Shown here: positions 41,901 through 46,713 of the stretch, piece after piece | Numbering within the stretch: the first letter of the stretch is position 1 | Layout: every line of letters begins with the position of its first letter | Source of the DNA: Nilaparvata lugens | Lineage: Eukaryota > Arthropoda > Insecta > Hemiptera > Delphacidae | NCBI RefSeq assembly: GCF_014356525.2 | Contig: NC_052506.1 | Location: 27,216,372 to 27,280,371, forward strand | Length of the DNA: 64,000 bases | Direction: 5' to 3' | The notes under the pieces: generated by a model | The model's input: the letters and a program-made list of their open reading frames with translations, nothing else | The model's database searches: none | What the model was told of the DNA's origin: nothing | Program-made: the position numbers and the translations under genes

Positions 41901-44900
41901 TCTAACAAAATCTTAAGATCTAAGATCTTAAAATCAGAAGATCTAAAGATTTTCTGTCTTTTTTATAAGTGTAGTTTTGACTGCGAAGAATCCACTCAAG
42001 TCAGTGAAGTTGGAATGATTTTTGTGTTGTTTCTATTCTTAGTTCTGATTCTTTTGATTTTAATATTATTCTAACAACTAATTATTTTTTGAATTGGATC
42101 AATGAATAGTTGTGCGGTTATACTAGAGTGGAGAGTATGAATTGGTTTGGAATCTAGAGTGATAATAACAATGATAGCACCAAGAATGAAGAAAGATTGA
42201 TTCTAATGAAGCACACATTCCTTAAAGTTTTGAAGGAACTATTTCTTACAACCACCATTTTTAATCATGGAAACAAGTAGTTAGTAACTTATTGTGCCAA
42301 ACAACAAATCGGAAATAGTAAAGTTGAAGTAGTGATATTCAAAAGCCATAATTTCTGATTGTAATTTATTCCTCCCTATTTTCCCAAAACATGTTATTAT
42401 TTATTCATTAATACTGAAACAATCACCAATGCTTATATCTCTAACATTTACATTAATCTTCAACCACGAATAATTCAATAACTTGGATTATATATTTTAT
42501 TTATAGCAATACGATGTCTAACAGATCTGTTAAGCCATTCACTTCTAGCTGGAATTTCATTAATAGGCAGAAACCATGATTGGACAATCTGAGAATGTAC
42601 AATTTGCCGAAGCAGCACAACGAAAACCTGCTCCTAATTTCCTATAGATTTTAGAAATGGTACCATTATCATAATCAACTGCAGCTTGGTTGTCGAGTTG
42701 CTTATTGCATCTTTTACATACAGAGGGGGAGGTCAATGGAAGATTCAAAGATTCCCAGATGACGCAGAGGTCATCGACAAAGACATCCATCATCTCATAG
42801 GTGTGGTGTGGTGTTGGAGCGAGACGCAGCTTCTCTTCTCCTTTGGGAACAGTGGGATAGTTGATTGCTTGAACATAGTGGCCTTTTTCTTTCAATAGAC
42901 GATTGGAAAGTGTGGTGCATAGAAAGGGGTTACCCACTCTTATCGGAATAATATGAGAAGGAGTCGGTTCAATTGGTATCCCTCTGGAGATGAGAAGATT
43001 CTTGAGATATTTTACGTTGTTCTGATGCTTTTCTCTGAGCAGCATGCCTTCAGATGAAGAGAGAATTTTGACAGCAGCCCTAGCTCCAGCAACAACAGTA
43101 GGTGGAAGCGAGGTGGTGAATATGAATCCAGCCGCATAGCTGCGCACCATGTCGACCATCATTTTGCTGCCTGCTATGTAGCCGCCTATGTTGCCGAACG
43201 CCTTGCCAAGTGTGCCAGAGATTATGTCCATTCCATCGAGTAGGTTGTCTCTTTCTCCCACTCCTGCGCCATGCTGACCGTAGAGTCCAACCGCGTGCAC
43301 CTCATCCACAAACACCAGTGCTCCATGCTCGTGCGACACCTCCAAAAGGTCCCTCAGAGGACAGATCGCCCCAGTCATCGAATGTACTGTTTCAAATGCA
43401 ACTATCTTTGGCGTTTCCTTGCTAACACTTTTCAGCAGGTCAGAGAGATGATCTGGATCATTGTGACGGAAGATATGTTTTGGAACCCGACTGTTTCTTA
43501 TGCCTTGAATCATCGATGCATGATTGCCTTCATCAGAGAATATGTGACAGCCTGGCAATGATTGAGCCAGAGTTAAGAGTGTTGAATCATTTGCTACAAA
43601 GCATGAAGTGAAAAGTAAGGCTGATTCTTTCTGGTGCAATACAGCTAGTTCTTTCTCAAGTTGCTCGTGGTAGTAAGAGTTTCCAGAAATATTTCTAGTT
43701 CCTCCAGCACCTACTCCATACACTTCAATGGCATTGTGCACAGCTTCTTTCACTTTTGGGTGACATGTAATTCCCAGATAATCATTAGCACACCATACTG
43801 TTATGGGTTGCTCACCTTCGCTGCATTCCAATGCAGCTGGAAAATTGCTTGCCAGCCTGTTCACTTTTTTGAATATTCTATAGGAATGATCCTTCTTCTT
43901 TTGCAGTATTTTGTCACTGAAAAATTGATCATAATTAAATGCCTCTTTCTCAGTAGACTCGTTCCCTTTGATGAGTTTATCAAGAACTTCATTCTGGTAA
44001 CGCGAAATAGTTTCTTCAACTTTTGATTCCATGTTCAAATCCACTTGATCTACTGGATGGATGTCTTCTTGCAATTCATAGCTGACTTTCTTGATGGTGG
44101 GTTTGATTTCGGTTAGAAATGGACACTTGTTGAGCGAGAAAGCTTCGCCTTCGCCTTGGTCGGAGCCAGGGTCCCCGCTGCTCATCAGCCGGGTCATTGC
44201 GGGGCAGTGCTGCGCATAGTTCTTCAGCAGAGACGAACAGTGGTTGCGAACAAACGAGTTCGAGAGACGACTCAAAAACGGACAGGGCATTTTTATTTCT
44301 TCAACCAGAAATTATTTGCTTTGATAATCGATTGAAGTTCTATCAATGGGTCTCGGAGAATTTCAGATTCAGCCCGCAAGGAAGATATCGAAACCTGTTA
44401 CAGAAGAAAAAACTATTGCCAGAGACAGTTTATAGAAGGTGTTAAATTTGAAAGTGACAAGAATAGTAAGCATGCAAGATGATGATTATTATGCATTCAC
44501 ACAATTAATAAAACTATAAAGCTTTCTTTATGATGAAACAAAACTTTGAGATTGTCTCTTAAGTTTGATTTGTTGAATCATTACATATTTGGCAACATTC
44601 GCTTTCACTTGTATATAGGTGACTAATACAATTTGGATGTGGCAATAAATTGATAGTATTTATATCAATAACTGGGTTGCCAGGATTTATTCTTTCAACA
44701 AGAGTAATTTGGAATTTCATTCTTTGACATCTTTCAATTGATTGAATATTGTTTTTATATATATAAGATTTGAAAAGTCCAATTAAGATTCAATCTTCGT
44801 AATAATTGAGAGCCAATGCTATGTCAAATCAACAATATGTTATCTATTTTAAAGCAATGATAAGTATTTCAAAACTAGAAATATGAAATTGTAGGAAGAA

Positions 44901-46660
44901 ACTCACTTTGAAGCTTATTTGCAAGTGATATTTCATGTTGAAATTCAGTAAAGGATTTAGCTTTAGAATCTATAGATTCCCTCACAATTATTAAGTCCTA
45001 TACGTAAATAAATATAAGTACTACAATCGCCTAATAACCAATATATTCTCTAGTTTAAGAACTTGAACAGCTTTATAACGAGCTTTATGATGATATTTTT
45101 TCAAGTGAATAACATTGAATTATATTATTTTTAGAATGACGAGTATATTGGATTGGGCACGGAAGGGGGACTTTTGAAGATGGTGTGGGCTTGGGATGAC
45201 ACGGAGAGCAGCAGTGTCACAGTCCCCGCCACCTGGTTGGCTGACGGCATCTGGCACAATGTCGCGCTCAACTTTTCCACACAAAACATAACAATGTGGC
45301 TCGATTCGAGCGTACTTGTTTTCGAAACACTAACCAACAGGTCAATCAACAGCAACGGAATATTCTACCTGGGTAAGTTGATAAAATATTTAAAAATCAA
45401 GTTATTCAGTAAATATGTTTCCTGTTAATAGGTATTGAAAATACACGAAGTCGGAATTAAAATTTTATTCCAAGTTCCTTTGATAACTATAGTGTGAGAC
45501 TACTTCGAAAATTTAGAATAGATTTGAGTTGAATATTTGCATAGAAGTGAGGTGAAACTCTATCCAGTCAACTCGGCTATTTTGTAAACTGTTTAAAATA
45601 GATATTATTTGTATGAAAAGCAATTAGTTTCATAAGATGTATGACTAGTTCTTGTAATACTTTCGTGAATTCATCAACCATCTAATACGATGAATACTAC
45701 AACATTTCAGGAAGAATAGTTTTTGATTAATTGAACAAAAACAATAATCTACCATAATCAGTGACAAGAGCTGGCAAAAAATACAAATTAACACATTCAT
45801 AGTTGAATAAAAGAGTTCAATGAACGATTTCATTTTGAAATATATAGCTCATCAGCTCGAAATACAGTAGGCTACTATGCAAATCAATAGCATGAAATAA
45901 TAGGTCCGAACGAGGTCAAGTATAAAATTATAATTGAATTTGATTGGTCAGTATTCAACAAGAAAAACCGGAGTTATTGTATGAGATTTCGAAAATGTAA
46001 CACACACATATCATTATAATGTACAGTATAAGTAATGTAACGAGGGAGATTCAGAAGGCCTACGGGTTTTCCTAAAGTAGAAAAAATCTAGGTCAATGCC
46101 AGGCAGTCCTAGACTTACTGACTGGTTGCCAATTTAATCTCCATTTATCGATACAGATAATAATAAGAATAATGGTCAACAGTGTTGTGATCTTGTAGAA
46201 ATATAGTGCAAACCATACCTCAAAAGCATAATAGCTGAAACGTTTTTAGCAAACGTACTACAATATTGTCTGATAGTACTATTTTCTTCCAAACATAATT
46301 CCAGCAACTGAGATAAAATTAAAAGAGGACGTAAATAATTCCATGTTCAATAAAGATTACAATATTCTATGTTCTCAAATGATAAATAATTTTATGACCT
46401 ACTTGATAGTTTTCATATGTTCACTATAGAAATTAAGTTTTCAATATATAGAGTTGAAATAGAAGTAATTGTATGCAATTTTTTATTGAACAGGAGGATT
46501 TCCTCAAGGAACGGATATCGAAATAGAGACAAGAGGATCGTTTTCAGTGCAATTCAATGGCTGTATAAGGGAGTTAGCATGGTCAGATCATTCTGTGGTG
46601 ACAGATTTCACTGGATTCATAGGAGAGAACATCGGAGATTGCGAGATACTAGAGCCCTGA
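2830..46660 (+). CDS. eys: eyes shut (Eys/Spacemaker)-like EGF/laminin-G matrix protein, 3' part, 20 visible coding exons
   Basis: Twenty exons with GT-AG borders and matching phases encode about 1,490 residues of a secreted protein. The order is three EGF repeats, a half EGF, about 310 Ser/Thr-rich residues, one EGF, then four laminin-G domains separated by pairs of EGF repeats; the last LamG ends at a TGA at 46658-46660. Known for the family: this order is that of insect Eyes shut/Spacemaker, a matrix protein secreted by photoreceptors to open the inter-rhabdomeral space and also present at mechanosensory organs. The signal peptide and N-terminal EGF exons must lie left of the window. No transmembrane segment or cytoplasmic tail follows the last LamG, which argues against Crumbs; agrin and perlecan do not have this layout. 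Odd points are the 9604/14126 phase mismatch and an unrelated gene (Alas) nested in the last-but-one intron. Inference: the eys identity is likely but not proven without alignment. Confidence 0.82.
2944..3733. other. eys A-B intron, left part
   Basis: AT-rich intron without a recognised element; an open frame of 83 codons here has no protein-like composition. Confidence 0.5.
3734..3840. repeat. direct repeat, left copy (pairs with 7524-7627)
   Basis: About 105 bp beginning GTGGAGTCTACGAACTTTAA are repeated in the same orientation at 7524-7627 with only a few changes. The two copies bracket the foldback and Helitron-like elements. Confidence 0.85.
3880..5494. mobile_element. foldback/MITE, about 1.6 kb, Tc1/mariner-like end
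   Basis: Left arm about 3895-4143 and right arm about 5240-5494 are inverted copies of each other; the right end reads ...TTGACTGGAC before TA. The core contains a second inverted repeat (5091-5243) around a short loop. A partial relative starts at 62026 with GTCCAGTCAA next to TA. No transposase is present. The end sequence resembles that of the 17841-19390 element. Confidence 0.75.
5517..6246 (+). mobile_element. Helitron-like non-autonomous element, copy 1
   Basis: It starts A/TCCTATTATATTAAGCGAG and ends near a small hairpin GAGCaaaGCTC followed by GGTGCCCCGATATTT. Two other copies (6420-6968 and 23797-24452, both minus) share both ends. No coding capacity. The Helitron/Helentron assignment rests on the TC start and subterminal hairpin and is tentative. 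Confidence 0.5.
6420..6968 (-). mobile_element. Helitron-like non-autonomous element, copy 2
   Basis: Reverse orientation to copy 1, with its 3' hairpin (GAGCggaGCTC) only 173 bp from that of copy 1. It contains a nested small MITE at 6587-6719. Short open frames here are not genes. Confidence 0.55.
6587..6719. mobile_element. small palindromic MITE nested in Helitron-like copy 2
   Basis: Inverted ends (GTTAAATTTTAAACCTGATT against AATCAGGATAAAAATTTAAC) around CACGTGAACCAA. The same family occurs at 11523-11668 and 23960-24093, and a decayed relative near 36480-36620. Confidence 0.65.
7524..7627. repeat. direct repeat, right copy (pairs with 3734-3840)
   Basis: Near-identical to 3734-3840, differing by a small indel around CTTTATTTTAC/CGTCTTAC. 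The sequence just before it (7435-7523) is a G-rich repeat end. Confidence 0.85.
7762..7846 (+). repeat. tRNA-Val(GAC)-like SINE head or tRNA pseudogene
   Basis: An 85-nt stretch can fold like a tRNA: acceptor TGTCAGT/ACTGACA (7 bp), anticodon arm CCTGA-CTGACAA-TTAGG with GAC in the anticodon position, five-base variable loop, and T arm CCGGG-TTCGATT-CCCAG with one mismatch. Box A is AGGTGTAATGG (7782-7792), box B GGTTCGATTCC (7826-7836). The D arm is too long, apparently by internal duplication. Inverted repeats ATGAGCGCTGCTAT (7740) and AATAGTAGCGCTCAT (7859) flank it. GAC is not a usual animal tRNA-Val anticodon, so a SINE or pseudogene is more likely than a working tRNA. Confidence 0.6.
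8128..8244 (+). CDS. eys: eys exon B: EGF-like repeat
   Basis: Phase 1 to phase 1, 117 bp, acceptor tgtgtag, donor gtaagt. It reads [18 protein letters not shown] and ends TCICAPG. The spacing is EGF-like with a slightly longer first loop than usual. It joins exon A cleanly across a 5.2-kb intron swollen by a transposon nest. Confidence 0.82.
8245..9481. other. eys B-C intron
   Basis: AT-rich, no recognisable element or exon. Confidence 0.6.
9482..9604 (+). CDS. eys: eys exon C: EGF-like repeat
   Basis: Phase 1 to phase 1, 123 bp, acceptor acatttag, donor gtaatc (a weaker donor). It reads [18 protein letters not shown], then NGAVC, and ends YACACLFG. This is a full EGF repeat with a calcium-binding start (VIDEC). 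The outgoing phase 1 does not fit the next visible exon, which starts in phase 2. Confidence 0.82.
11523..11668. mobile_element. small palindromic MITE
   Basis: Ends CGGTTGCATAAAAGCCGGTT and, inverted, CTGGTTGCACTAAAGCAGGT; contains CACGTGAACCAATCAGAGAA and its inverted partner. Best preserved copy of the family that is nested in the Helitron-like elements. Confidence 0.75.
12733..12970. repeat. tandem duplication, unit about 139 bp
   Basis: AGATCGTATATATCGAA begins at 12733 and again at 12872; about 100 bp are near-identical through TTATATCCATATTATTTT. Just before it, 12360-12615 looks like the end of another repeat (GGCCACCCTGTATC). Confidence 0.8.
13628..13981. mobile_element. MITE with AGTGAGGTCCAC ends
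   Basis: The left end AGTGAGGTCCACTTTATAAT is inverted at the right end (ATTTTAACGTAGATCCCACT). It shares internal words (AACAAAGCGGATAGCGCTAT, TTTCAACAATG) with the element at 22738-23209. It ends about 145 bp before eys exon D. Confidence 0.65.
14126..15266 (+). CDS. eys: eys exon D: second half of an EGF, Ser/Thr-rich mucin-like region, first half of next EGF
   Basis: A single 1,141-bp exon, phase 2 in and phase 0 out; acceptor tttgcag, donor gtaaga. The first ~31 codons (CWNGGTC to RHCEC) are an EGF lacking its N-terminal part. About 310 residues follow that are dominated by Thr, Ser, Glu and Asp with few hydrophobics, as expected for an O-glycosylated stalk. Two N-glycosylation sequons (NQT, NVT) occur, but there is no Ser-Gly dipeptide, so a classical glycosaminoglycan site is not visible here. 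The last 20 codons ([13 protein letters not shown]) start the next EGF. A mucin-like block between EGF repeats is a known feature of insect Eys. Confidence 0.88.
15267..16131. other. eys D-E intron
   Basis: AT-rich intron, nothing recognised. Confidence 0.6.
16132..16180 (+). CDS. eys: eys exon E: C-terminal half of the EGF after the mucin-like region
   Basis: Short exon of 49 bp, phase 0 in and phase 1 out, acceptor catttacag, donor gtaaca. It encodes [17 protein letters not shown], the last three cysteines of the EGF begun in exon D. It is followed by a 7.3-kb intron that contains the 1.55-kb foldback element. Confidence 0.85.
16181..17840. other. eys E-F intron, left part
   Basis: AT-rich, no gene or repeat pair recognised before the foldback element. 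Confidence 0.55.
17841..19390. mobile_element. 1.55-kb foldback element with about 500-bp inverted arms and TA target duplication
   Basis: Arms 17841-18341 and 18874-19390 are inverted copies with high identity, including the motif CACCCCAACCCACTGTGCTA. Ends GCCCAGTCAA and GTCCAGGCAA are each flanked by TA, as in Tc1/mariner insertions. The 530-bp centre has no significant ORF. It lies in the eys E-F intron. Confidence 0.85.
19391..22737. other. eys E-F intron, right part
   Basis: Long AT-rich stretch with no open frame above noise and no repeat recognised by eye. Confidence 0.55.
22738..23209. mobile_element. MITE with GGTGAGGTCCAC end and duplicated tail
   Basis: Related to 13628-13981. 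The right end TATAACATGGACTTTACTAT occurs twice (23101 and 23185), 84 bp apart, so one terminus has been duplicated. Short frames across it are not genes. Confidence 0.6.
23499..23763 (+). CDS. eys: eys exon F: laminin-G domain 1, N-terminal half
   Basis: 265 bp, phase 1 in and phase 2 out, acceptor gatcag, donor gtaaga. It encodes [16 protein letters not shown] and onward to [14 protein letters not shown], with the LamG pattern [16 protein letters not shown] and FSCG. GC content is clearly higher than in the flanking intron. A Helitron-like element begins only 33 bp past the donor. Confidence 0.87.
23797..24452 (-). mobile_element. Helitron-like non-autonomous element, copy 3
   Basis: Same ends and same nested MITE position (23960-24093) as copy 2. 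It lies 33 bp after the donor of eys exon F. Confidence 0.55.
25008..25302 (+). mobile_element. 5'-truncated LINE 3' end with 13-bp target duplication
   Basis: The open frame encodes [38 protein letters not shown] and [19 protein letters not shown], the C-terminus of a LINE reverse transcriptase, then an (AAG)n tail. ATTAATTGATGAA at 24995-25007 is repeated exactly at 25303-25315. It is related to, but not identical with, the copy at 2570-2725 and lies in the eys F-G intron. Confidence 0.9.
25551..26640. repeat. three diverged direct repeats of about 105 bp
   Basis: Units near 25551-25655, 25849-25954 and 26523-26640 share ACGCTAAAC, a run ending in GGTCACATTT/GGTCGCATTC, CCAGGTTTGAA-like words and a final TCTCTGTTTAA. 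The second unit is interrupted at its end by the TTAA MITE. Confidence 0.55.
25955..26510. mobile_element. 556-bp MITE with TTAA target duplication (piggyBac-like)
   Basis: TTAA at 25951-25954 and 26511-26514 flank inverted ends GGCTTTTCGGTAAACTT and GGCTGTTCAGTAAACTT. About 190-bp arms follow. No coding capacity. The TTAA site suggests piggyBac-type mobilisation. Confidence 0.85.
26871..27048 (+). CDS. eys: eys exon G: laminin-G domain 1, C-terminal half
   Basis: 178 bp, phase 2 in and phase 0 out, acceptor gggtttcag, donor gtaact. It encodes [13 protein letters not shown] and then [10 protein letters not shown] and [11 protein letters not shown], the typical end of a LamG domain (YLGGLP, GCxxNL). 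The in-frame codons just upstream of the acceptor are intronic. Confidence 0.85.
27049..28016. other. eys G-H intron
   Basis: AT-rich intron. A roughly 60-bp direct repeat (CTATATAAATCTAAACAACTTG-like, near 27822 and 27894) is the only structure noticed. Confidence 0.5.
28017..28168 (+). CDS. eys: eys exon H: end of LamG1 and first half of the following EGF
   Basis: 152 bp, phase 0 in and phase 2 out, acceptor gtgttacag, donor gtcagt. It encodes [20 protein letters not shown] (LamG tail), then an EGF start with CLSSPCYGG and STC, ending CLCPSG. The split glycine codon GG|A is completed by the next exon. Confidence 0.85.
28169..29017. other. eys H-I intron
   Basis: AT-rich, nothing recognised. 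Confidence 0.6.
29018..29154 (+). CDS. eys: eys exon I: EGF repeat between LamG1 and LamG2
   Basis: 137 bp, phase 2 in and phase 1 out, acceptor tgttgcag, donor gtaagt. It begins [11 protein letters not shown], closing the previous EGF, then carries a complete EGF ([10 protein letters not shown] to [15 protein letters not shown]). Confidence 0.87.
29155..29553. other. eys I-J intron
   Basis: AT-rich, nothing recognised. Confidence 0.6.
29554..29799 (+). CDS. eys: eys exon J: laminin-G domain 2, N-terminal part
   Basis: 246 bp, phase 1 to phase 1, acceptor tgttttcag, donor gtgagt. It encodes [15 protein letters not shown], then [12 protein letters not shown] and [28 protein letters not shown], matching the early beta-strands of a LamG sandwich. 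Confidence 0.86.
29800..30604. other. eys J-K intron
   Basis: AT-rich, nothing recognised. Confidence 0.6.
30605..30781 (+). CDS. eys: eys exon K: laminin-G domain 2, middle part
   Basis: 177 bp, phase 1 to phase 1, acceptor tttgaacag, donor gtatgc. It encodes [12 protein letters not shown], then [19 protein letters not shown] and [10 protein letters not shown], the WLxVDN and VMFVGG part of a LamG fold. It is markedly GC-rich compared with its surroundings. Confidence 0.84.
   Translation, partial: DRGEYLRRSRWPVEQAAPTWCDWGGRGSRPGCRSTTCKMSLATRLVASHSSTRRLSCL
30806..31073. repeat. tandem duplication, unit about 133 bp
   Basis: TTATTCATTTGATTTTACAC, AAAGGTGTAAC and AAGACCATAGA occur in the same order twice, the second copy from about 30940. 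It starts about 25 bp after eys exon K. Confidence 0.7.
31630..31864 (+). CDS. eys: eys exon L: end of LamG2 and first half of next EGF
   Basis: 235 bp, phase 1 in and phase 2 out, acceptor caatttcag, donor gtaaga. It encodes [15 protein letters not shown], then [12 protein letters not shown] (LamG end) and an EGF start [19 protein letters not shown]. Confidence 0.87.
31865..32663. other. eys L-M intron
   Basis: AT-rich. Part of 32300-32440 reads like the end of a dispersed repeat, unclassified. Confidence 0.5.
32664..32827 (+). CDS. eys: eys exon M: two EGF segments before LamG3
   Basis: 164 bp, phase 2 in and phase 1 out, acceptor tattttgcag, donor gtgggt. It encodes [19 protein letters not shown], finishing one EGF, then a second EGF ending [15 protein letters not shown]. 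Confidence 0.87.
32876..33034. mobile_element. short MITE-like inverted repeat
   Basis: GGCGAACGCACACAGAAATC and AATCAGACAGACG on the left are mirrored by CGTCTGTCTG and GTAAGTTGTTCGCATTT on the right. Confidence 0.5.
33403..33612 (+). CDS. eys: eys exon N: laminin-G domain 3, N-terminal part
   Basis: 210 bp, phase 1 to phase 1, acceptor cttttttcag, donor gtaagc. It encodes [19 protein letters not shown], then [19 protein letters not shown] and [14 protein letters not shown], a clear LamG start. Confidence 0.86.
33672..33775. repeat. CG-rich imperfect hairpin
   Basis: GCGTAATGCGCGACTTTATC pairs with GATAAAGAAGCATTACGCGC, and TTATCACGAGACGC with GGATCGTGATAA. A palindromic repeat directly after eys exon N. 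Confidence 0.6.
33788..34081. mobile_element. CG-rich MITE carrying two TGCGCATGCGC sites
   Basis: Inverted ends AAATTTTTCTACAACTGC and its mirror GCAGTTGTAGAAAAAATT. Inside, a roughly 42-bp unit with AGCGAGCGTAAAGAAA and TGCGCATGCGC (33925-33935 and 33966-33976) is repeated. Confidence 0.7.
34082..35226. other. eys N-O intron, right part
   Basis: Very AT-rich. Near 35025-35205 a roughly 60-bp unit (TTAATTTTTTAAACAAAATT, CCATTTTCAATAGAAAT) is repeated three times in tandem. Confidence 0.6.
35227..35415 (+). CDS. eys: eys exon O: laminin-G domain 3, middle part
   Basis: 189 bp, phase 1 to phase 1, acceptor atttttgcag, donor gtgatt. It encodes [17 protein letters not shown], then [20 protein letters not shown] and [10 protein letters not shown], with the LamG landmarks [13 protein letters not shown] and LYIG. 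Confidence 0.86.
35416..37524. other. eys O-P intron
   Basis: AT-rich, with decayed MITE pieces near 35790-35960 and 36480-36620. Confidence 0.5.
37525..37712. mobile_element. 188-bp palindromic MITE, TTA-flanked
   Basis: AGCTCAACTCACGC and, inverted, GGCTCAACTCACAC; the inner arms share GAGAAGAGACTCGACTCTAG. TTA on both sides would fit PIF/Harbinger-type insertion. Confidence 0.75.
37853..38094 (+). CDS. eys: eys exon P: end of LamG3 and first part of next EGF
   Basis: 242 bp, phase 1 in and phase 0 out, acceptor gataatcgtag, donor gtgaga. It encodes [31 protein letters not shown] (LamG end) and the EGF part [18 protein letters not shown] ending CTCTQ. Confidence 0.86.
38570..38806 (+). 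mobile_element. short non-autonomous Helitron with canonical ends
   Basis: It starts A/TCTATACTATGATAAATG and ends ACCTGCTAG/T, preceded by a small hairpin ACCC-ttgcggagcac-GGGT. The 5' TC, 3' CTAG, A-T host site and 3' subterminal hairpin are the four Helitron signatures. 237 bp, no coding capacity, in the eys P-Q intron. Confidence 0.75.
38807..40148. other. eys P-Q intron, right part
   Basis: AT-rich. Around 38880-39190 two diverged segments share GGAAAATTTCTTCC-like and ACAACGGAA words. No exon seen. Confidence 0.5.
40149..40290 (+). CDS. eys: eys exon Q: EGF segments before LamG4
   Basis: 142 bp, phase 0 in and phase 1 out, acceptor tgtgttacag, donor gtaatc. It encodes [18 protein letters not shown], then NNGHC and [15 protein letters not shown], completing one EGF and encoding another. 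Confidence 0.86.
40794..40972 (+). CDS. eys: eys exon R: laminin-G domain 4, N-terminal part
   Basis: 179 bp, phase 1 in and phase 0 out, acceptor ctatgtttcag, donor gtaaat. It encodes [17 protein letters not shown], then [19 protein letters not shown] and ILWSSM. The following 4.2-kb intron contains the Alas gene on the other strand. Confidence 0.83.
40973..42495. other. eys R-S intron, before Alas 3' end
   Basis: AT-rich intron; no second nested gene recognised. Confidence 0.55.
42496..42501 (-). terminator. Alas: poly(A) signal of Alas
   Basis: TTTATT on the plus strand reads AATAAA on the Alas strand, about 60 nt past the Alas stop codon. The nested gene therefore appears to end by itself within the eys intron. 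Confidence 0.6.
42560..44290 (-). CDS. Alas: 5-aminolevulinate synthase, mitochondrial, intronless, nested in an eys intron
   Basis: An intact 576-codon single-exon ORF. The product condenses glycine and succinyl-CoA to 5-aminolevulinate with pyridoxal phosphate, the first and limiting step of heme synthesis, in the mitochondrial matrix. Seen: an N-terminal basic presequence (residues 1-40); three Cys-Pro heme-regulatory motifs (C3-P4 in PCPFL, C29-P30, C56-P57 in KCPFL); the fold-type I core from about 115, with [12 protein letters not shown] (192-203), [12 protein letters not shown] (327-338), the PLP lysine K363 in SGTLGKAFG and FTTSLPP (391-397); and the animal-type C-terminal extension after 515. 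Length equals that of normal animal ALAS and no key residue is lost. Known: the CP motifs let heme control import and stability. Inference: it is probably functional; the lack of introns and nested position suggest an ancient retrocopy or loss of introns. It lies between eys exons R and S, on the opposite strand. Confidence 0.96.
   Translation of the reverse strand: MPCPFLSRLSNSFVRNHCSSLLKNYAQHCPAMTRLMSSGDPGSDQGEGEAFSLNKCPFLTEIKPTIKKVSYELQEDIHPVDQVDLNMESKVEETISRYQNEVLDKLIKGNESTEKEAFNYDQFFSDKILQKKKDHSYRIFKKVNRLASNFPAALECSEGEQPITVWCANDYLGITCHPKVKEAVHNAIEVYGVGAGGTRNISGNSYYHEQLEKELAVLHQKESALLFTSCFVANDSTLLTLAQSLPGCHIFSDEGNHASMIQGIRNSRVPKHIFRHNDPDHLSDLLKSVSKETPKIVAFETVHSMTGAICPLRDLLEVSHEHGALVFVDEVHAVGLYGQHGAGVGERDNLLDGMDIISGTLGKAFGNIGGYIAGSKMMVDMVRSYAAGFIFTTSLPPTVVAGARAAVKILSSSEGMLLREKHQNNVKYLKNLLISRGIPIEPTPSHIIPIRVGNPFLCTTLSNRLLKEKGHYVQAINYPTVPKGEEKLRLAPTPHHTYEMMDVFVDDLCVIWESLNLPLTSPSVCKRCNKQLDNQAAVDYDNGTISKIYRKLGAGFRCAASANCTFSDCPIMVSAY
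44291..45134. other. Alas upstream region and rest of eys R-S intron
   Basis: Must hold the Alas promoter and leader if the gene is expressed. No clear TATA box at a fixed distance from the ATG was found. A leader intron with acceptor TTCTGGTTGAAG just before the ATG is possible but unsupported. Confidence 0.4.
45135..45372 (+). CDS. eys: eys exon S: laminin-G domain 4, middle part
   Basis: 238 bp, phase 0 in and phase 1 out, acceptor ttatttttag, donor gtaagt. It encodes [19 protein letters not shown], then [20 protein letters not shown] and NGIFYLG. The order YIGLG, GxLK, WHxV, YLG is the LamG core. Potential N-glycosylation at NFS, NIT and NRS. Confidence 0.87.
46494..46660 (+). CDS. eys: eys exon T: end of LamG4 and stop codon
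   Basis: 167 bp, phase 1 in, acceptor attgaacag, TGA at 46658-46660. It encodes [20 protein letters not shown], then NGCIRELAW and ends [12 protein letters not shown]. The NGCIREL and final GDC motifs are the normal close of a LamG domain, so the protein ends here without a membrane anchor. Confidence 0.87.
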
Positions 46661-46707
46661 GGGAAGATATCGACTAAAAACCAATAACATTTCCATCTCA
46701 ATAATTG

Positions 46708-46713
46708 AATAAA
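46708..46713 (+). terminator. eys: poly(A) signal of eys
   Basis: AATAAA lies 48 nt after the eys stop codon, a normal distance for a short 3' UTR. Confidence 0.65.

Noticed and set aside
42686..44445. Several plus-strand open frames across the Alas locus (for example 43661-44026)
   Set aside because: They are the mirror of the Alas coding strand; the minus-strand ORF is full length and conserved in pattern.
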